Made by a program: the position numbers and the translations under genes
Assembly (NCBI GenBank): GCA_949283785.1
Contig: CASDTR010000001.1
Coordinates: 1-64,000, forward strand
Direction of reading: 5' to 3'
Length of the DNA stretch: 64,000 nt
Source: an uncultured Oscillospiraceae bacterium
Lineage (GTDB): Bacteria > Bacillota > Clostridia > Oscillospirales > Acutalibacteraceae
In this document: positions 25,246-32,433 of the stretch, one piece after another
Layout: every line of letters starts with the position of its first letter
Numbering within the stretch: the first letter of the stretch is position 1
Notes under the pieces: model-generated
Database searches by the model: none
Seen by the model: only the letters and a program-made list of their open reading frames with translations
Told to the model about the DNA's origin: nothing

Positions 25246-26490
25246 ATGAAAAACCGTACCGTACTCCACTGCGACCTTAACAATTTTTTCGCTTCGGTGG
25301 AATGCTTCTACGCTCCGGAGCTTAAAAATGTGCCCGTCGCCGTGTGCGGCTCCAAGGAGGAAAGGCACGGGATAGTCCTTGCCAAAAACGAAGAGGCAAA
25401 AAAATACGGAGTGAAAACGGCGGAGGCCATCTGGCAGGCCAAAAAGAAATGCCCGAACCTTATCACCGTCCCCCCTCACTACGATAAATACGCAGAGTTC
25501 TCCCAAAGGGCCAAACAGATATACCGCGACTATACCGACCGCATTGAGCCTTTCGGCATCGACGAGTGCTGGCTGGACGTTACGGGCTGTGAATGGCTCT
25601 TCGGGGACGGGGAGGAGATCGCCCACAAAATCAGACGCAGAATAAAGCATGAGCTGGGGATAACGGCTTCCGTGGGAGTGAGCTTCAATAAAATATTCGC
25701 AAAGCTCGGCAGCGACCTCAAAAAACCCGACGCCGTGACTGTCATTTCCCGTGAAAATTACAGGGAAAAGATCTGGCCCCTTCCCGCCGATTCCATAATC
25801 GGCGTGGGACGCAAAACAATTAGAGTTTTAAATAACGTGGGAATAAAGACCATAGGCGACATCGCCTCGGCTCCCGAAGGACTCCTTGAGGAGCTTCTGG
25901 GAAAAAACGGAGAAGGGCTGCGCCTTGCCGCCATGGGGCTGGACGCTTCTCCCGTTGTGGACGAACGTGATTCTCCAGAGGCGAAAAGCATCGGCAGAAG
26001 CGTCACCTGCCGTTACAGCCTCACCTCATGGGAGGACGTACATCGGGTAGCACTCTCCCTTTGCGAAAGGATATGCTACTCCATGCAGAGGGACGGCGTA
26101 TTTACCGAATGTATAAAGGTGAGCATAAAAAACGACAGCCTGTGCGTACTGGAAAAGCAGAAAAAGATAATGCAGCCCACAAACAGCCTTTCAGGCGTAT
26201 ACTCCGAAGCAAAGGCGCTTCTCCGCGAGCTCTGGAACGGCGTTTCTCCCGTAAGGGCGCTGGGAGTGTATGCCGCCTCCCTGACGGAAAGCGGATGCAT
26301 ATGCCAGCTTTCCTTTGACTCCGGGGCGGAAAAGCTGCAAAAAAGGGATAATCTCGAGGAAAGCGTGTTTATGATACGCAGCAAATTCGGCGCCGATTCC
26401 CTTAAACGGGCCGCACTTTTAGAAGAGCTGCCCTATTCCTCCAGAGATGACGGAACAAACGAAAAGCCCGTTCAGGAAATATGCAAATAG
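25246..26490 (+). CDS. dinB: DNA polymerase IV (Y-family, DinB)
   Basis: Translesion polymerase, 414 residues. Catalytic blocks HCDLNNFFASVECFY (first metal Asp, steric-gate region), GIDECWLDVTGCEWLFG (Asp-Glu pair) and the finger/palm KLGSDLKKPDAVTVI are intact. The HhH region (VGRKTIRVLNNVGIKTIGDIA) and little-finger domain follow. The C-terminus (KRAALLEELPYS...QEICK) has no obvious beta-clamp peptide QL[SD]LF. Start at ATG 25246 behind GAGGTGA. The longer frame runs through the LexA box. SOS-induced. Confidence 0.94.
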   Translation: MKNRTVLHCDLNNFFASVECFYAPELKNVPVAVCGSKEERHGIVLAKNEEAKKYGVKTAEAIWQAKKKCPNLITVPPHYDKYAEFSQRAKQIYRDYTDRIEPFGIDECWLDVTGCEWLFGDGEEIAHKIRRRIKHELGITASVGVSFNKIFAKLGSDLKKPDAVTVISRENYREKIWPLPADSIIGVGRKTIRVLNNVGIKTIGDIASAPEGLLEELLGKNGEGLRLAAMGLDASPVVDERDSPEAKSIGRSVTCRYSLTSWEDVHRVALSLCERICYSMQRDGVFTECIKVSIKNDSLCVLEKQKKIMQPTNSLSGVYSEAKALLRELWNGVSPVRALGVYAASLTESGCICQLSFDSGAEKLQKRDNLEESVFMIRSKFGADSLKRAALLEELPYSSRDDGTNEKPVQEICK

Positions 26491-26666
26491 ACGAAATCCG
26501 CACCCGCAAAACCAATTATGCAAAATGAGCCGCGGCCCCCCCCTGCTCATTTTTTCATGCATATCTTATAAAATGACCTTTGACGCCAAAATAATTTGAC
26601 TTTTAAAATCGGTTTTTGGAAATTAATGTATCGGTTTTCATTATTCAAATTATACAAAAAAATCTG

Positions 26667-26695
26667 TTGACAAACCGCAGGTTTTCAGTTATGAT
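26667..26695 (+). promoter_or_regulatory. SigA-type promoter of sigH-like gene
   Basis: TTGACA (26667-26672), 17 bases, TATGAT (26690-26695). Confidence 0.85.
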
Positions 26696-26732
26696 ATAAA
26701 AGTGCAGAAATATTGAATCGGAGGTGTTGTTT

Positions 26733-27323
26733 TTGGGCAAAAATTTACCCGATTACACCAACGAGGAAATATATTCCGACGAAGAGCTTGCCGCTTTGGC
26801 CAAAAGCGGCGACACGGACGCCATTTCTGCACTGATAACAAGATTTGTTCCGGCCATAAAGAGCAAGGTTTTGTTTTATAAAGACATCTGGCCCGGTTAC
26901 GACGACCTCTTTCAGGAAGGTATGCTGGGGCTGATGGCGGCGGCAAAAAACTTTGACCCCGCCCGGGAGGCGTCTTTTAAAACCTATGCCTTTGTGTGTA
27001 TCACCAACAGAATCAACTCTTCAATAAGAGGCGCGGCCGGAAAAAAACGCATACCTGAAAATCAGTTCGTTTCACTTGACGACGAAGAGCTTCCTTTGAC
27101 CGAACCTCATTTGAATCCCGAAGAGGTCGTACTGGACAACGAGGCCGTTGAAACCATTCAGGCTGCTTTTTCAAAACTGCTTTCCCATTTTGAATACAAG
27201 GTTTTAATGCTTTATCTTAACGGCCACTCCTATGACGAGATAGCCGTGCAGCTTGATTCCACCGCAAAATCGGTCGACAACGCACTGCAGCGAGTAAGGC
27301 GTAAGCTGAAATTCTTAATGTAA
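26733..27323 (+). CDS. SigH-family RNA polymerase sigma factor
   Basis: 196 residues. Region 2 (DEELAALAKSGDTDAISALITRFVPAIKSK ... GYDDLFQEGMLGLMAAAKNFDPAREASFKTYAFVCITNRINSSI) and region 4 (VLMLYLNGHSYDEIAVQLDSTAKSVDNALQRVRRKL) match Spo0H/SigH closely, including the SVDNALQRVRRK end. The linker SLDDEEL...NPEE is also typical. Start is TTG at 26733, eight bases from GGAGG. SigH drives early sporulation genes. Whether this is the main SigH or a paralogue cannot be told from one locus; absence of the usual rlmB/nusG neighbours leans to a paralogue. Confidence 0.88.
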   Translation: MGKNLPDYTNEEIYSDEELAALAKSGDTDAISALITRFVPAIKSKVLFYKDIWPGYDDLFQEGMLGLMAAAKNFDPAREASFKTYAFVCITNRINSSIRGAAGKKRIPENQFVSLDDEELPLTEPHLNPEEVVLDNEAVETIQAAFSKLLSHFEYKVLMLYLNGHSYDEIAVQLDSTAKSVDNALQRVRRKLKFLM

Positions 27324-27358
27324 AAAGGTTCTATGCCTTTAGTTTTTACAAGGACAAT

Positions 27359-27374
27359 AAGCGGGTTCCCGCTT
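27359..27374 (+). terminator. Small hairpin after the sigma factor gene
   Basis: AAGCGG-GTTC-CCGCTT followed by TAATAT; weak T-tract. Confidence 0.5.
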
Positions 27375-27380
27375 TAATAT

Positions 27381-27445
27381 GCCCCCATAGCTTAAAGTAG
27401 AGCGTTGTTCATCCAAAGGTGTCGGTGCGATTCCGTCCAAGGGCA
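27381..27445 (+). ncRNA. tRNA-like element upstream of zinc-ribbon gene
   Basis: 65 bases that read as a degenerate tRNA. The outer GCCC/GGGC acceptor core has three mismatched inner pairs. A D-arm GCTT-AAAGTA-GAGC follows, then a shortened anticodon hairpin TTG-TTCATC-CAA. The T-arm is convincing, GTCGG-TGCGATT-CCGTC, with the loop bases G-A-T-T-C in place. It ends 29 bases before the zinc-ribbon start codon. The missing five-base anticodon stem makes a working tRNA unlikely. Confidence 0.5.
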
Positions 27446-27474
27446 AAATTACATTCAAGCGAGGTTAAAAAACA

Positions 27475-27759
27475 ATGTACGAAGACAAGACTCTCATTTG
27501 CAAGGAATGCGGTAAGGAATTCGTTTTCACAGCAGGCGAGCAGGAATTCTATGCTGAAAAGGGATTCGTTAACGAGCCCCAGCGCTGCAAGCCCTGCCGC
27601 GACGCACGCAAGAACGCTAACAGACCCGAGCGCGTTATGTACGAGGCAACATGCGCTAAGTGCGGCGGTGTAGCGAAGGTTCCCTTCCAGCCCCGTGAGG
27701 ACCGTGACGTTTATTGCAGCGAGTGCTTTGCAAAGATGAAGGCTGAGGAAGAAGCATAA
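27475..27759 (+). CDS. Zinc-ribbon protein (probable zinc-binding domain)
   Basis: 94 residues with three CXXC pairs plus one partner: CKECGKEF, RCKPCRDARKNANRP, CAKCGG and CSECFAKM. That makes two zinc ribbons, one at about 8-44 and one at about 60-87. The sequence ICKECGKEFVFTAGEQEFYAEKGFVNEPQRCKPCR is a widespread Firmicutes family without known function. The start is supported by GAGGTT 11 bases upstream. The tRNA-like element precedes it. Confidence 0.88.
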   Translation: MYEDKTLICKECGKEFVFTAGEQEFYAEKGFVNEPQRCKPCRDARKNANRPERVMYEATCAKCGGVAKVPFQPREDRDVYCSECFAKMKAEEEA

Positions 27760-27897
27760 GCTTAATTGTAAATATTTTTTGCTGTTAGGTAAAATTCTTC
27801 AAAGGCACAGCTTCGGCTGTGCCTTTTCTTTGCGCTCAAAAAGCATAACCCCCGCCTCATTAGGCATATAATAGTGCGGAAAGGGGCGTGGTATCCT

Positions 27898-28425
27898 TTG
27901 AGCAAGATTAAAAAAATCACTGTCGGCGGCGCAGTTTTTACGGTTATTTTCGGCACTTTGCTCCACTTCGTCTTTCAGTGGAGCGGCCGCTCTCCCGCCG
28001 CGGGCATCATAGGAGCGGTCAACGAAAGCACATGGGAGCATCTTAAACTAATTTTCTTCCCCCTGATTTTCTACGGGGTGTTCGAGTTTTTCAAATACGG
28101 AAGGAAATACAAAAACTTCATTCCCGCAAAGGCCGCTTCCGTAACAGTCGGGATGCTCATAATCGTCGTGACCTTTTACACATATACGGGTATATTGGGG
28201 CGAAATTTCCTGCCGCTCGATATAGGCACCTTCCTTTTGGGGACGGCGGGGGCGTATTTCACCGGATACAAAATCCTGAGCTCCGACAAATTCTCCTCCG
28301 AAAAAGCAAAGACCGCGGCCACGGCAGTTTTGATGCTGCTCCTTTTCTTATTTGTCACATTTACATTTACTCCGCCCGAAATTGCACTGTTCCTCGACCC
28401 CGTAACGGGCAAATATTCCTTTTGA
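27898..28425 (+). CDS. DUF6512-type membrane protein
   Basis: About 175 residues with four to five hydrophobic segments (VGGAVFTVIFGTLLHFVFQW, LIFFPLIFYGVFEFF, VTVGMLIIVVTFYTYTGILG, FLLGTAGAYFTGY, AVLMLLLFLFVTFTFTPP). The conserved NESTWEHLKL motif lies between the first two. The pattern fits the uncharacterised DUF6512 family. The GTG at 27874 opens the frame, but the TTG at 27898, 11 bases from AAAGGGG, gives the usual N-terminus. Start is uncertain. Confidence 0.78.
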   Translation: MSKIKKITVGGAVFTVIFGTLLHFVFQWSGRSPAAGIIGAVNESTWEHLKLIFFPLIFYGVFEFFKYGRKYKNFIPAKAASVTVGMLIIVVTFYTYTGILGRNFLPLDIGTFLLGTAGAYFTGYKILSSDKFSSEKAKTAATAVLMLLLFLFVTFTFTPPEIALFLDPVTGKYSF

Positions 28426-28455
28426 CGTTTAGCGGCATAAGTTTTTTACATTCAC

Positions 28456-28488
28456 AAAGCCCGCCGATTTACTGTCGGCGGGCTTTTT
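28456..28488 (+). terminator. Terminator of DUF6512 gene
   Basis: AAAGCCCGCCGA...TCGGCGGGCTTTTTT, 12-bp stem and T-run; can also serve the convergent XRE gene. Confidence 0.9.
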
Positions 28489-28524
28489 TAAGCCTTGCTG
28501 CAAATATATGTATATGATAAAATA

Positions 28525-29136
28525 CTAAAAAGCGATTACGTCCTTAATGTTATCTCTTACATATTGTTCGGCAAATTCTACAACGGTCTCTACACTCCGA
28601 GGCACCTGCTGACATGTTTCCTGACTTGTATTTTTAAGAGACGCAAACAGCGATTCCAGCTTATAGCTTATAAGGGATGTGGCGTATTTTCCCGGCTCCG
28701 AGGGAATTGTGAACAGTTCATTCGGAAGCCTTCCGCTGTCACGGCTTGAAAGCAGAAGCTTGTACACTATAAGCACATAGATCCTGCCCACTATATCGCT
28801 GTATTCCTTTCCTCCGTCGCGGTTAGCCTCTTCAATAACGTTGGCGGCAGCACGGATAAGGGTATGGAAATTCATTTCGTTATCCTCCGGAATGTCTCTG
28901 AAGCCAAGCTCCCCGTTAAATCCCATGCGGCTGTCGCTTTTGCCTAAAAGATAATCGCAGGTCACGCCGTAAAATTCGCTCACCTTTACCACAAAGTCAA
29001 GTCCGCATTCTCTTATCCCCTTTTCATAGTGAGATAAAAGCGCCTGTGAGACCCCAAGCTGTATGGCCGCCTCTTTCTGGCTCAGCCCCCTTTCCTTCCG
29101 AAGCTCACTGAGCCTTCCGGAAAAGCTTTTGTTCAT
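28525..29136 (-). CDS. XRE-family transcriptional regulator
   Basis: 203 residues. The N-terminal HTH is LSELRKERGLSQKEAAIQLGVSQALLSHYEKGIRECGLDFVVKVSEFYGVTCDYLLG, and the LGKSDSRMG linker follows. The rest is a helical domain without a recognised family. The HTH-plus-helical layout is common for Clostridial regulators next to metabolic genes. AGGTG precedes the ATG. Divergent from the phosphatase-like gene; target unknown. Confidence 0.85.
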   Translation of the reverse strand: MNKSFSGRLSELRKERGLSQKEAAIQLGVSQALLSHYEKGIRECGLDFVVKVSEFYGVTCDYLLGKSDSRMGFNGELGFRDIPEDNEMNFHTLIRAAANVIEEANRDGGKEYSDIVGRIYVLIVYKLLLSSRDSGRLPNELFTIPSEPGKYATSLISYKLESLFASLKNTSQETCQQVPRSVETVVEFAEQYVRDNIKDVIAF

Positions 29137-29252
29137 AACAACACCTCAGTAAAAATTTATAATTTCTTTAGATGTTTAAAATTATATACCATGGGTATAT
29201 TTATGTATATACGGAATTTTACCAAATTTTACATATTTTTTTTGGAGGAGCT

Positions 29253-29957
29253 ATGAAAACATACCTTATTCATCTTGTCAGAAACGGCCTGACAACGGGA
29301 AATACCCAGGGCCGCTACATCGGACACACCGACCTTGAGCTGAGCCTTGAGGGAGAAAAGCAGCTTGAGCGTCTTAAAAAGGAAATGGTCTATCCCCCAG
29401 TGGATGCCGTTTTTTCCAGCCCCATGAAACGCTGCACAAGGACGGCGGAGATCCTCTATCCCGACCGCAAGCCCATAGTGATACGGGATCTCATAGAGTG
29501 CAATTTCGGTGAGTTTGAGGGAAAGACCGCTCAGGAGCTTGAAAACAGCCCCCTCTTCCCCCGATGGCTTGCGGGAGAGGATATAGAGCCTCCCTTCGGA
29601 GAGAGCAACCGTGAGTTTGCCGCAAGGGTCTGCGGATGCTTTGAAAAGATAATCGAAGGAGTAATGAAAACGGGCACGCAGAACACCGCCGTATTTACCC
29701 ACGGAGGCGTTATCATGACTCTTCTGGCCGCCTACGGCCTGCCCGAAATGCCCATGCACCGGTGGATGACCCCAAACGGCTGCGGCTTTACAATCAGGGT
29801 TACCCCCTCGGTCTGGATGCGCGGCAGAAAATTTGAGGTAATAGGCGAATTCCCCTTCTTCCCCGAAGAAGAAAAAGAGAATTACTCGGATTATGGGGAT
29901 GACTATTCCGGCTCGTTTTTCGCAATCGACCTTGAAGACGAGGACACCGAGGAATAA
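29253..29957 (+). CDS. Histidine-phosphatase-superfamily protein with altered catalytic motif
   Basis: 234 residues with the phosphoglycerate-mutase-like fold: LIHLVRNGLTTGNTQGRYIGHTDLELSLEG at the N-terminus, SSPMKRCTRTAEIL (phosphate-binding Arg), LIECNFGEFEGK and FTHGGVIMTLL (second catalytic His). The motif that normally reads R-H-G is R-N-G here, so the phospho-accepting histidine is Asn11. The second His and both Args remain. The acidic C-terminal tail (EEEKENYSDYGDDYSGSFFAIDLEDEDTEE) is unusual. It may be a phosphate-ester binding pseudoenzyme. Strong TTTGGAGGAG site before the ATG. Confidence 0.85.
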   Translation: MKTYLIHLVRNGLTTGNTQGRYIGHTDLELSLEGEKQLERLKKEMVYPPVDAVFSSPMKRCTRTAEILYPDRKPIVIRDLIECNFGEFEGKTAQELENSPLFPRWLAGEDIEPPFGESNREFAARVCGCFEKIIEGVMKTGTQNTAVFTHGGVIMTLLAAYGLPEMPMHRWMTPNGCGFTIRVTPSVWMRGRKFEVIGEFPFFPEEEKENYSDYGDDYSGSFFAIDLEDEDTEE

Positions 29958-30087
29958 AAAAGCTTTTGCGGCGACGGACTTTTTGTTCTTCGCCGTATTT
30001 TATTTTCCCACAAAAGAGCGGATTCCCGCTTTATGTCGTGTTATTTTTTCGCGCCGCAGGATATCATAAAGGCGAAAGGAGGGAAAA

Positions 30088-30645
30088 ATGGACCAGGTAA
30101 AAACAGGGCGCTTCCTAAAGGAAATGAGAAAGAAAAAGGGTCTTACTCAGGAACAGCTTGCGGAAAAATTAGGCGTTTCAAACCGCAGCGTCTCCCGCTG
30201 GGAAAACGGAAAAAACATGCCCGACTTCGATCTCATAATCGAACTTGCAAACCTTTATGACGTCGGCATAGAGGAAATACTCAGCGGAGAGAGGGAAAAT
30301 AACATGACAGACAAAGAGAAGGAAAAGGCCATGCTCCGAGTTTCGGAATACGAAAGCAATGAAAAAATGCATTTTGTCAGGCGACTTCGTATAATACTTA
30401 TAATCGCTTTGATTTTTCATTCAGCATGTACAATGATCCAATGGAGCGGCGTCGGAAACGAAGAAGCCCGCTCCTTCCTTACGGGCGCAGTTTTCGGACT
30501 TCTGGCTCTGAGCGTACTTGTCACAACAAGATACTCTGCGAAAATCAGAGCGCTCAAGCTCAGGCTCCTGAAAAGGCAGGCTGAGCCTGCGCCCAATTCG
30601 CGGCAAGCTGAGCTTGCAGGCATGTCGCACACCGAATTGCGGTAA
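30088..30645 (+). CDS. XRE regulator with membrane segments; C-terminus from repeat R4
   Basis: 185 residues. HTH at about 9-65 (FLKEMRKKKGLTQEQLAEKLGVSNRSVSRWENGKNMPDFDLIIELANLYDVGIEEILSGE), then a helical linker and two hydrophobic stretches (LRIILIIALIFHSACTMI and FLTGAVFGLLALSVLVTT). The layout is the common Clostridial HTH-membrane regulator type. The last about 24 codons (from LKRQAEPAP to the stop) lie inside a truncated interspersed repeat, so the native end, probably near RLLK, was replaced or extended. AAAGGAGG precedes the ATG. Confidence 0.85.
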   Translation: MDQVKTGRFLKEMRKKKGLTQEQLAEKLGVSNRSVSRWENGKNMPDFDLIIELANLYDVGIEEILSGERENNMTDKEKEKAMLRVSEYESNEKMHFVRRLRIILIIALIFHSACTMIQWSGVGNEEARSFLTGAVFGLLALSVLVTTRYSAKIRALKLRLLKRQAEPAPNSRQAELAGMSHTELR

Positions 30646-30810
30646 AAACTAACTGTACCCGCCCGCGGGACTGCTTTCATATTGACAGATGGATTGTATT
30701 CAGGAAACCTTGATGCTGCGCTGTTTTCTGCGCCGCATTGGGTTTCCCCTAATCGTGCAAAACAGCACCTTTAAAACCTTTTAAGCATAAAAGCAGCTTT
30801 ATCTGTAAGC
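30576..30810 (-). repeat. Interspersed repeat copy R4 (long type, truncated, reverse)
   Basis: In reverse it reads from TTACAGATAAAGCTGC through the GTGCTGTTTTGCACGAT and AAAACAGCGCAGCATC segments. It continues into the long-type module CGGTTTTTACCGCAATTCGG with hairpins GCAAGCTCAGCTTGC and GCAGGCTCAGCCTGC. It lacks the CTCCCTTTACACAAGGGAG end. Overlaps the 3' end of the XRE gene. Confidence 0.78.
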
Positions 30811-30812
30811 CG

Positions 30813-30849
30813 AAAACTCCCGTACCGAAAATCAGGTACGGGAGTTTTT
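30813..30849 (-). terminator. Terminator of the GH28 gene
   Basis: AAAACTCCCGTACC...GGTACGGGAGTTTTT, 14-bp stem with T-run on either strand, 18 bases past the GH28 stop. Confidence 0.9.
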
Positions 30850-30866
30850 CATAATCAGCGTCTGTT

Positions 30867-32369
30867 TTATTTATCGGAAAGATTCAGAACGTCGTCATAT
30901 ACAAACTTTTCGCGCTCGTTGGCCGTTCTTGGGGTTACATTGACATTCTCAAGTACAAGGGTATCAACGTGCCTTGCCCAGAGTCCGTAGGCGGGAACAT
31001 CCTTGAAGCGCCAATTTTCGGGATATGTGGAAGCGTATTCGGGGATGAAGGGACGCCATACGATATTCTCTTCGCTTTCCCTGTAAGTGACGTTTATATT
31101 CTTCATTGTGACGTTTTCAATGTAATTTACCTCGCCGTTATCCTTGACGCCCGAAATAATCATAGGCAGCTCGGCGTTCTTTGAGGTCACGTTTTCTATC
31201 ACTACGTTTTCTATCTTGCCTGCCATATCCTTCGCGTCGTCATCAAACATATTGCGGTTGCAAAGGCGGATGAATACGGGGCATGTGACCTGATCAGTCT
31301 CAAGATTGCGAACGGTGATATTGCTTACCACTGAGCCGTCGGCCGACTCAATGGAAACACCCGAAACAGAGCCGGGATAAATATCGGGAAGGCTCGCCTT
31401 GCAGTCCTCGATTGTAACGTCGCTTATATCGCTGTAAGTCTCTGTTCCGATCTTAAAGGCATTGGTGCAGGTGATTACCTCGCAGTCCGTAATCTTTATA
31501 TCCGACATGGCGCGGGGATTCTCGTCCCGGCCGTTCTTTATGACTATTCCGTCGTCTCCCGTTGAGATAAAGCAGTGATCCACTTTTACCTTGTTTGAGC
31601 CGACAATGTCGATGCCGTCCGTATTTGCCACATGGCGGTTATTGTTGATGACCATATTCATAACGCGGACATTGTCGCACCGGTCAAGCTTAAGAGTCCA
31701 GTTCATTGAATTTTCAAGAACGATGTTGTCAACGGTGACGTCCTCGCAGCCTCTGAGCCACACAAGAGCGTCGGGTCTGCCCTCGATGCCGAAGCGGATT
31801 CTCGCGCGGTACTCGCTCTTCATGGTCCTTACGTCGGATACCTCAAGGGGCTCCAGAAGAGGAGATTTCTTGGGCGCGGTCACAAAATATTCGCCTTCGC
31901 CGCAGATTTTGCCCGGTCCCGTGATTTTAATGTTTTCGGCGTTCTCCGCCTTGATGAGAGCTCCCGAGTAGTCGCTCAAATAGTGGCTGGCCACTATCGA
32001 TGCCCCTTCGGAAATGCACAGCGTCACATTGCTCTTGAGATTTATAGTGCCCGAACAATAAGCTCCTTCGCTTACAAGTACGATTCCGCCGCCCTTTGCA
32101 GCGCAGTCGTCAATGGCCTTGTTGATGGCCTCGGTGTTGAGCTCCGCGTTGGCGTCGGCGCCGTAGTCTCTGATATCGTATATCTTTTCATCTGTGGGAG
32201 AGGTTCCTATCAGGTACTGTGAATAGGGTATATCGGCGTAGAAATCGCCCTCCTGTGCGGGCACTGCTTCCCCCGAATCCTTGGTAAAGTACCAGTACAG
32301 TCCTCCCGCCGCGCAGGCAATAACAATTACCAGAACTAAAACCAACGCAATGATTTTTTTCTTTTTCAA
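30867..32369 (-). CDS. GH28-family polygalacturonase-like protein, membrane-anchored
   Basis: 500 residues: N-terminal membrane anchor (IIALVLVLVIVIACAAGGLYWYF), then a right-handed beta-helix beginning YDIRDYGADANAELNTEAINKAIDDCAAKGGG, the usual GH28 start. Motifs NTDGIDIVGS and STGDDGIVIK hold the catalytic Asps of GH28. The third motif, normally GHG, reads TNAFKIGTE and the RIK motif is not apparent, so activity or specificity may differ. Start is TTG at 32369 behind AAGGTAAGG. It follows the GH89 gene by 64 bases; both likely act on complex glycans. Confidence 0.85.
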   Translation of the reverse strand: MKKKKIIALVLVLVIVIACAAGGLYWYFTKDSGEAVPAQEGDFYADIPYSQYLIGTSPTDEKIYDIRDYGADANAELNTEAINKAIDDCAAKGGGIVLVSEGAYCSGTINLKSNVTLCISEGASIVASHYLSDYSGALIKAENAENIKITGPGKICGEGEYFVTAPKKSPLLEPLEVSDVRTMKSEYRARIRFGIEGRPDALVWLRGCEDVTVDNIVLENSMNWTLKLDRCDNVRVMNMVINNNRHVANTDGIDIVGSNKVKVDHCFISTGDDGIVIKNGRDENPRAMSDIKITDCEVITCTNAFKIGTETYSDISDVTIEDCKASLPDIYPGSVSGVSIESADGSVVSNITVRNLETDQVTCPVFIRLCNRNMFDDDAKDMAGKIENVVIENVTSKNAELPMIISGVKDNGEVNYIENVTMKNINVTYRESEENIVWRPFIPEYASTYPENWRFKDVPAYGLWARHVDTLVLENVNVTPRTANEREKFVYDDVLNLSDK

Positions 32370-32433
32370 AAACCTTACCTTCTTTCTTAAAGCTTTTATA
32401 TATCACGCGATTTTTAAATATCCCGTTTTAAAC

